Below, one piece after another: positions 57,005-64,000 of a stretch of DNA of 64,000 bases; within the stretch, counting starts at the first letter, position 1, and every line of letters starts with the position of its first letter. The position numbers were made by a program, and so were the translations under genes. The stretch spans positions 23,075,714-23,139,713 of the forward strand of contig CM049320.1 of the NCBI GenBank assembly GCA_026874595.1, given 5' to 3'. The notes under the pieces are model-generated. The model was not told where the DNA came from. It did not search any database and worked only from the letters and a program-made list of their open reading frames with translations. Source of the stretch: Sipunculus nudus. Lineage: Eukaryota; Annelida; Sipuncula; Golfingiida; Sipunculidae.

Positions 57005-57165
57005 AACCTCGTTGTGTCGAAGTCGAAGGGACCCTCAGAAAACTTCGACACATCCGAGGTTCGACACAAGCGGGTTTTATCTGGCTATAATTAAACTAGA
57101 GTTGTCCGGAATATCGAGTCTGTAACTTCGACATAAGCAGGGTATTCGACTTAAGCGAGTTCGAA
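56999..57165. mobile_element. Pogo/Tigger-like MITE fragment
   Basis: It starts AGTGAAACCTCGTTGTGTCG with internal TTCGACACA and CGACATAAGC phrases, and ends TCGACTTAAGCGAGTTCGAA. 'GT.AAACCTCG...TCGAA' ends are a familiar pattern of Tigger/pogo-type MITEs. (TA)n flanks on both sides hide any TA target duplication. Confidence 0.5.
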
Positions 57166-57308
57166 TATATATATATATTGGGGGGATGGCTGTGTTTGCA
57201 AGAAAGTTCAATTTGACTATTACTCATAAGTACCCTATGAATAAAAATAAGTTTCTTTGAATAGGGCATATATTATTAGAAAAATACCCACAAAAATGCC
57301 AGTTTTAA

Positions 57309-57593
57309 GGCCAAAAAAATAAAGGTATAGTTCTCAGGCACTTTTTTTTAGAAATCAGTGCTCGCGGGCGGTATTTTATTTTTGACCTTTTTTTTATGTT
57401 TCGATTTAAATGTAATATGACAAAGGAAAAAGCATGAAAAAAAACAAATTTTTTTGCTGAACAGGTAAAAGCTATACATCAATTGTATTATTTATCTTCT
57501 TGAAAGATAAAAATCGATATAAAAATTGTTGATGCGGGGGGTTAAAATTGTCGCGGGCGGTGCCTGAGAACCATACCTTTTATTTTTTTGGCC
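57309..57593. mobile_element. PIF/Harbinger-like MITE, 285 bp, copy 2
   Basis: The ends (GGCCAAAAAAATAAAGGTAT ... mirrored) match 22671-23002, with TAA at each side (57306-57308, 57594-57596). The internal 'GATGCGGGGG' and 'GCGGGCGG' blocks are inverted relative to copy 1. Confidence 0.85.
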
Positions 57594-58180
57594 TAAAGCA
57601 TGTATTTTAAACAGATTTTCACAATCTTTTATAGGGGGTTTCCGGGCCGGGCCCATTGAGTTATATATATTGCATTACTATCCTGTAAATATCAAATTTT
57701 GATAAAAAAATATTTAAACTGAAATTGCATCAATTATATAACCCTAGTGCATATGCCTGTTTATAGAATATATACATCTTAATATTCTTTTAACATATAG
57801 ATATCATGCATAAATATACACTATACTCTTTAACATATATGTTTAATATAAATGGTGTAGATGTGTTTTTCTCGACGTGTTATTCTCTTCTAGCTAAAAG
57901 AACGTATTAAATGTAATTAATATTGATATAACAAAATAATATTATATAATTATAATTATAAAATAATTACATTATAATAAAAAACATTAATTAAAGGTTA
58001 TTTAAAAAGTAAATACTTTGGATTCTTTGTCAAAGTGATAAGCATTTGAAGCTTATTTAAACAGGTATGGTATTCAAGCGGATTTATCTCATAAACAGTT
58101 TTTCATGATTAATACATCAATAAAATTCGCATTTCTCGAGAATATTAACGAGAAATAAAAGTCACAACGATATTAAAAAC
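57594..58180. other. AT-rich spacer
   Basis: Very AT-rich sequence with no feature recognised. Confidence 0.5.
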
Positions 58181-58468
58181 GTGGTTTTTAAGAAGCGCTA
58201 TATTTTACCGTCCTTTCTCTGTGTTATCGGGCGTTATATTTCAAGTGTATGGCCCCACTTGGACGGAAAAGTCACACGTTTCTGTGATCATAAATTATCT
58301 CGAAGCTTAGATAATGTGAGATATGGCAACATGGTTTTGGGAAACTTCTGTAGACCTGAATTCCACTTTATTACGTGGATGCAGTCAGATCAAGCTGTCA
58401 CTGATGATATTGAGCAAAATTTTAACTTAAATCGAGATGTAGTGCTTTGTGATCAGAATCATCAGTAG
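58181..58468 (+). other. Unrecognised 95-codon frame cut by a MITE
   Basis: Coding-like composition with stretches such as VWPHLDGKVTRFCDHKLSRS and FITWMQSDQAVTDDIEQNFN, less AT-rich than its surroundings. It belongs to no family I recognise. Its TAG stop lies in the first bases of the element inserted at 58466. The original frame would have run only about six codons further before another stop. It could be an exon or a remnant of an older element. Confidence 0.3.
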
Positions 58469-59027
58469 CCCGATTGAATCAGACTCAATATTATTAGGCC
58501 CGCAATATATTGAGTCCGATAGCCATACAGTGAGAGTTTCTACAATATAAGCTTCAGACTACACGCCACCCAATGCCCTTGTAACCAGTGTCAACAGGGG
58601 TTTATTACCCCGTGCCTGCGGTCATTCTTCAGAGCCGGGCCCGTTGAAACAAAATGTAACAACATTTTAGATGTCAATCACTCGAGTCAGCGAGGCTATC
58701 AGTGAGGTCATCAAGTGCGCCTGTACAACCGTTCTTCTCTGTCCCTACTAAACTCGCTGACGCCTTTGGTTAAAACGTCGGTAAATGTTTAAAAATGATG
58801 ATCCAAGTTTAATTGTAGTTGCTATCGATACCATGAAACACATACTTATTGGTTTTAAAATGGTATAGTCCTGTGTCTTTTTGTTTGGCAATTAACAGGC
58901 AGTCAAAGAAGATGCAACGGATCCGTTGCATCTTCCGTGGCTTATATTGTAAAAACTCTCACTGAATGGCTATCGGACTCAATATATGGCAGGGCCTAAT
59001 AATATTGAGTCCGATTCAATCGGGCTA
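58466..59027. mobile_element. Mutator-like MITE, 562 bp, 9-bp target duplication
   Basis: AATCATCAG occurs directly on both sides (58457-58465, 59028-59036). Long inverted ends of roughly 85-90 bp start TAGCCCGATTGAATCAGACT on the left and TAGCCCGATTGAATCGGACT on the right (read on the other strand). A 9-bp target duplication plus long inverted ends fits Mutator-like elements. There is no transposase inside. The high similarity of the two ends suggests a fairly recent insertion. Confidence 0.85.
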
Positions 59028-59055
59028 AATCATCAGTTACCAAGTCATCGTTTTG

Positions 59056-59300
59056 AACTCGGCTGACTATAGGTCATCTGAGCTATAGTCATGTTCCTTT
59101 GTCCGTCCGTTCGTTAACACGCACGTTTTGAAACCGTTAGACTTACAAATCCAAAATTTGGTATATAGTTGGATGTCTCTCCAAAAATTTGGTCACTATG
59201 ACTTCTTCCCTTTGAGATATTGAGGAAAAAAAATCAAATTTCCATTTAAAATTCGATGTTACACTTCAGTAATGTCTAATATCAAAACCACAGATATGTT
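59056..59300 (-). mobile_element. Helentron-type element (family F3), copy e, partial
   Basis: On the minus strand this is an F3 terminus: the hairpin around ACTCGGCTGACT / GGTCATCTGAGCT (59056-59084), preceded by the complement of 'TTTGTCCGTCCGTTCGTTAAC'. The core beyond 59150 is only weakly like other F3 copies, so the far border is a guess. Confidence 0.5.
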
Positions 59301-61759
59301 TTTGATCCTATTTATGATTTATACTCCCCTATATAATGCCTATGTACAAACTAAAAATTAGGACAGTATTGTGTATTTTCTTGAAGTTGTGAGCCCAAAC
59401 ATGATGCACTCTTTCTCTCCCCCTAACCCCCCCCCCCCCAACCTACCCACCCCATTCTGTTGACAGACTTGTACAATAAACAACATTAATTCACATGTTT
59501 TCAGCAACCAGCAGTATAACCACAGAAACTCCTCCCCCACCACCTCTTCAATACACAAGACTAATAAATAAGATGAATCTTATAATTTCAGTGTTAAATT
59601 AATTTTTAATTTAATTTATTAGGATCTTATCTAAGTACTCATTGAAAAGATTTAAGAAGATATAAGTACTTTGTAGGCTTGTAGCATTTCATTCCTATCT
59701 CTAAAAGACAAAGTAAAAGTTGGCCGGGCCTATATATGAAAATCACTGTTAAACTTAATTAATCAGGAATATTGGTCAAATTTTCGTGGGATTAATTTTT
59801 AGCTCATATGCCCATATATTTGACTATTGAAAACTCAATTAAATTCACACATTCTTTGTTTATGAAATATATCCTTTCATATAACACTTAGGCCCATGAA
59901 AAGCGAACCTGTGAGCTATAATGTGATGGTGTGGTGTTGTCCGTCATCTGTAAGTTAACCTATTCTATCTTGAAAATGACAGGTGCTAGCATCACAAAAT
60001 TTTATGCAAGAAATTAGCCATCTGAAAACACTATCCGATTTTGTAAATTTTTTGGCTAACTGCATTATCTTAGATTTTATAGAGAAAAAGCTAAAAAAAA
60101 CTTTTAAAATCTTCTGCAACAAAACAGTCCAGCCAAATTGTTCAATATTTCAAAGAAATAATCTCATATACTCTCTCTCAAGTTTGTTCAAATGGTTTCA
60201 GTTTGGTGATTTTTGGCCGAGTTACAGGAAGTTGAACTTGGTCATCTGTCAAAAAAAGCATACTGAAATTTCAGTCTCAGAAACGGCTGGAGCTATCATC
60301 ACCAAAGTATATGCCAATGTTGGTCACATGAGACACATCTGAAATTTAGGTATTGGTGGTGCCATTTGCATCATCAGTGCCCGTATCATACTGAGGGCTA
60401 CATCTCTGAAACCTTCCTTGGTTTAAACATATTTATTTCAACAGGATAACAAAGTAGCCAATAAGGCTAATGCAAATGCTCTCCTGCATAAAAATAAAAA
60501 TAAAGCGAAAAGTGATAAATTAACATGAATGGATATATGTATGTACAAATGATCAGATTGGAAAAGTGCACATATAATCACACATGGTGAGATCTATACA
60601 AATGCATAATATACATTAATACAGATTGACATTCTACATACACAGATACATATATATATATATATATTATGTTGGAAGGCGTAATACAATAAAACAATAA
60701 ACGTGAAATGTCCAAGTTCATATAGAGCTTATCAATCATTAGATTAAAACCATGGTTAAAGATATATGTATTTTTTTTGTTTACAACTAATATGTGTACC
60801 TCTAACCAAAGAATCATTTGAATAAGTGCAATTAACTGGTAGTAAAGCGCCGTGTATGGATAATGTAAACAGTAATATTTTTCAGAAAAAGATGATTGAG
60901 GTACATAGGTGTTCCCCATGTAGAAACATTTTCATGAGTTTTTCCTTGTATACGAGACATGTAGCCCTACTTGAAAAGTAATGGCCCAGCATTGAAGCAT
61001 TATACCTGGTGTATAAACCATTGCACAGGTTCGCATTAGGCCTGTAGGCCTTGTTTCCTTATAGCATCATTAAATGGTTTCAGGCCACAAGTTTCATTTA
61101 TTACACTGTACAAATGTGATTTATACCTAACTGGCTTGTTTTAACTGCTTATTAAATTTTGTTTATGTTCAGAATTTTTTTACAGCATTTCATTTCAGTT
61201 AATAAATTAATGTTTATTGTTATACTTTAGCTCTTGTCCATTATTATATAATTTACAGGGTTTCATTTTTGCAGGGCCATTTCCTCTTAGCTTTTCAAAT
61301 ACTAATCTAAATGAAAAACCAAAGGATATAAGTATATTTTGCATTTGCTAATATTTTCCAAAACTTAGCTGAGCCAAATGACCCATTGGTCCCTTGTTAC
61401 TTTTAGTCTTGTGCATTAGTTTCCATCCCAAGTTCATGGATATAATTAAACAGGATGAACCCTAAACCACATATTGAAAATTGTAGAAATGGAACTATTG
61501 ATATATGAGAGTTTGTTGTACACATTCCTACATGAAGCCACAGGGGCCTTGAAGAAAATATGTACATTTATACAGCCACACCGCAAGATCTTTATGATAG
61601 TTTCTGTAATGTTTTATGCTGTCTGTTTGTATTATCAAACTATGTATTAAAAATGATTAAACACAATTGTGTGAATGCTCTTTTTTTCTGATGTCCATGA
61701 TAACCTCCATCATGTTGCATATTAGTGTTAGTTGGGAGATGCTTTTTATAGTTTTTTTT
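59301..61759. other. Non-coding stretch, no gene recognised
   Basis: AT-rich, with C runs at 59426-59439 and a short (AT)n at about 60650-60668. The 119-codon frame at 59983 and 113-codon frame at 60578 (minus) are low-complexity or AT-driven and not recognised. Confidence 0.5.
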
Positions 61760-63067
61760 AGCTCGGCTGACTGTAAGTCATCTGAGCTATAGCGATCACT
61801 CTTTGTCCGTCTGGCCAGCTGTCTGTCCGTTAACAGGGCACAAACTGTAACTACTGGACCTAGAATCTTATAACTTGACATCCTGGGAGGTTCATAAAAA
61901 ATCTCCTTAGAAACCTGAAATTAGGTCTCTGTTACCCATATTCTTTGAGCTATAGGGCTCCGAAGTACCCCCCCCCCCCCCAGAATAATGGAAAATTTGA
62001 TACAAAAGCTCGAGTATCTGATCAACTATAGTATTAATCACCATGATTCTTTGCATGGATTTTGATTATGGAATGTTTCATCAGTTTCTGCAGTCTGGTG
62101 GCGCCACCTGTATTTTTTCTATTTTTACAAATGTTTTTCTCTATTTTTGAGACCTTGAGATGTGGTCATCTGTTAACAGTGCACAAATCATATTGACTGG
62201 ACCTAGAATCTTCTCTCTTGACATGCAGGGAGGCCCATAAAAAGTCTCTGAGGAAACTTGAAATTAGGTCTCTGTTACCCATAACCTCTGAGCTATGGGC
62301 CTCCGAAGTACCCCCAGAATTATGGAAAATTTGATACAAAAGCTCGAGTATCTGAACAACTATTGCATTGATCACCATGATTTTTTCCATGGATATTGAT
62401 CATGAAATGTTCCATCAGTTTCTGCAGTCTGGTGGCGCCACCTGTACTTTTTCGATTTTTACAAATGTTTTTCTCTATTTTTGAGACCTCTTAAGATGTG
62501 GTCATTTGTTAACAGGGCACAAATCATAATGACTGGACCTAGAATCTTCTCTCTTGACATGCAGGGAGGCCCATAAAAAGTCTCTGAGGAAACTTGAATT
62601 TAGGTGTCTGTTACCCAAAACCTCTGAGCTCTGGGCCTCCGAAGTACCCCCAGAATAATGGAAAATTTGATACAAAAGCTTGAGTATCTGAACAACTATT
62701 GCATTGATCACCATGATTTTTTCCATGGATATTGATCATGAAACGTTTCATCAGTTTCTGCAGTCTGGTGGCGCCACCTGTACTTTTTCGATTTTTACAA
62801 ATGTTTTTCTCTATTTTTGAGACCTCTTAAGATGTGGTCATCTGTTAACAGGGCACAAATCATAATGACTGGACCTAGAATCTTCTCTCTTGACATGCAG
62901 GGAGGCCCATAAAAAGTCTCCTTGGAAACCTGAAATTAGGTCTCTGTTACCCATAAACTCTGAGCTTAGGGGCTCAAAAGTACCCCCAGAATTATGGAAA
63001 ATTTGATCATGGAATGTTTCATCAGTTTCTGCAGTCTGGTGGCGCCACCTGTACTTTTTCGATTTTT
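61760..63067 (-). mobile_element. Helentron-type element (family F3), copy b
   Basis: The 3' hairpin lies at the low-coordinate end: AGCTCGG / CTGAGCT and TGACT / AGTCA with GTA loop (61760-61788). It is followed by tandem ~335-bp units, each with the palindrome GGTGGCGCCACC (62097, 62431, 62767, 63038; spacings 334, 336, 271). Units are highly similar, so amplification looks recent. Minus-strand frames of 74 codons (MEKIMVINAIVVQILELLYQ...) recur in neighbouring units and are repeat shadows. Confidence 0.75.
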
Positions 63068-63896
63068 GGCTCAGCAGACTCTAAGTCATCTGAGCTATAG
63101 TGATCACCCTTTGTCCGGCATCAGTCCGGCTGTTAACAGGGCACAAATCGTTACCGTTAGACCTTGAAACTTCTAACTGTACATCCAGGGAGTTCCTAGG
63201 CAAATTTCCTTGTAATCCTGAAATTAGGTCATGATGACATATATTTTGTGACCTACAGGCCGAAAACATGATTTTGAGCACCCTGAATGTCAGATGGGCA
63301 CAAATCATATCTGTTAGGCGTAGAATCTTCTAACACAATATCCTGGGAGGTTCTAGGCAAATATCCTTGTTTCAGACCTGCAATGTAACTCATCTGTTAA
63401 CAGGGCACAAATCGTAACCACTGGACCTGGAATCTTCAAACCTAATATCCAGGGAGGTCCATGAAAAATCTCCTTTAAAAAAATCTCCTTGAAAACCTGA
63501 AATTAGGTCTCTGTTACCCATATCCTTCGAGCTATGGGCCTCCGAAGTACCCCTCAAAATAAAGCAAAATTTGATACAAAAGCTCAAGTATCTGAATAAC
63601 TACTGCATTGATCACCATGATTTTTTTGCATGAATATTGATCACGGGATGTTCCATCACTTCCTACAGACTGGTGGCACCACTTGTATTTTTTCCAATTT
63701 TTACTAATTTTTTCCTCTTTTTTTCAGACCTGCAATAAATCTGTCATCTGTTAACAGGGCACAAATCGTAACCACTAGACCTGGAATCTTCAAATTAATA
63801 TCCAGGGAGGTCCATGAAAAATCTCCTTGAAAACCTGAAATTAGGTCTCTGTTACCCATATTCTCCGAGCTATAGGGCTTGTAAATACCCCCAAGA
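63068..63896 (-). mobile_element. Helentron-type element (family F3), copy c, abutting copy b
   Basis: A second F3 terminus (GGCTCAG / CTGAGCT with AGTC pairing, 63068-63096) begins directly where copy b's array stops, followed by further core units (markers 'AACAGGGCACAAATCGTAAC' near 63399 and 63754). Its arrays carry a GGTGGCACCAC variant of the palindrome near 63671. It runs into the F2 end at 63899. Confidence 0.65.
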
Positions 63897-63898
63897 AT

Positions 63899-64000
63899 AA
63901 TTGTATCCGCCAAAACAGCTGGACGCTGCCGCCGCCGCGTAGGTGTCCGGAGAACTCCTCCGTAACCGCTGGGCGGAATTTTACGAAACCAAGGATTATG
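63899..64000 (-). mobile_element. Helentron-type element (family F2), copy d, cut by window end
   Basis: The complement of the F2 3' end: AATTGTATCCGCCAAAACAG, a GCC-rich tract, then TGTCCGGAGAACTCCTCCGT and CGCTGGGCGGAATTTTACGA. It matches the last ~100 bp of copies a and b in reverse orientation. The rest lies beyond the window. Confidence 0.75.

Noticed and set aside
62166-63913. Repeated 69-75-codon minus-strand frames (MEKIMVINAIV..., ...RDLISGFQGD...)
   Set aside because: They follow the ~335-bp F3 units and change with each unit's mutations; no protein family recognised.

Overview
This 64 kb window is AT-rich animal nuclear DNA. There are no prokaryotic operons, and its coding signal is split into short exons with GT-AG introns. 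Intron-rich architecture, G/C homopolymers, microsatellites and many elements carrying internal tandem repeats suggest a lophotrochozoan, most likely a bivalve or other mollusc. That assignment is an inference, not a database result.

The only gene I can name is a membrane-bound O-acyltransferase of the LPCAT3/MBOAT5 (lysophospholipid acyltransferase 5) family on the minus strand. It runs from an ATG at 53169 to a TGA at 14540. I rebuilt it as 12 coding exons (91, 108, 107, 129, 108, 74, 109, 87, 167, 148, 156 and 120 nt) whose phases all agree. The predicted protein is 467 residues, with the family's catalytic Asn (residue 318, in SFNINTN) and His (residue 354, in ALWHGL). Only the 3' end is uncertain, because the stop codon overlaps a good splice donor. 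A few other open stretches (58181-58468, 50933-51178, 51806-52240) look somewhat coding but are not recognised.

Most of the rest is mobile and repetitive DNA, much of it inside the introns. I see: (i) several families of non-autonomous Helitron/Helentron-like elements, including a canonical Helitron (13943-14253), a 'pearl-like' family with a ~145-bp core (two copies), a ~280-bp-core family (three copies plus one cut by the window end), a ~335-bp-core family (five or more copies) and a ~145-bp 'tgacctctgacc' family; (ii) TA-target transposons with CCGTAAAA termini, one inserted inside an older copy of another, with the empty site preserved in a paralogue; (iii) MITEs with readable target-site duplications: TTAA (10.6 kb), 8-bp hAT-like (7.3 kb), TAA PIF/Harbinger-like (two copies, 22.7 and 57.3 kb), TA (9.0 kb) and 9-bp Mutator-like (58.5 kb); (iv) tRNA-derived SINE-like sequences; (v) tandem repeats, including an 18-bp minisatellite open in several frames.

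Layout: 0-14.5 kb is intergenic or 3' flank with mini-satellites and MITEs; 14.5-53.2 kb is the acyltransferase gene with repeat-filled introns; 53.2-64 kb is the 5' flank, with microsatellites, MITEs and reverse-oriented tandem-core elements. The most unusual signals are a 12-bp perfect palindrome (GGTGGCGCCACC) found at least 14 times in two otherwise unlike element families, and the common design (tandem core, GACAGAC-type tract, terminal hairpin) of several element families.
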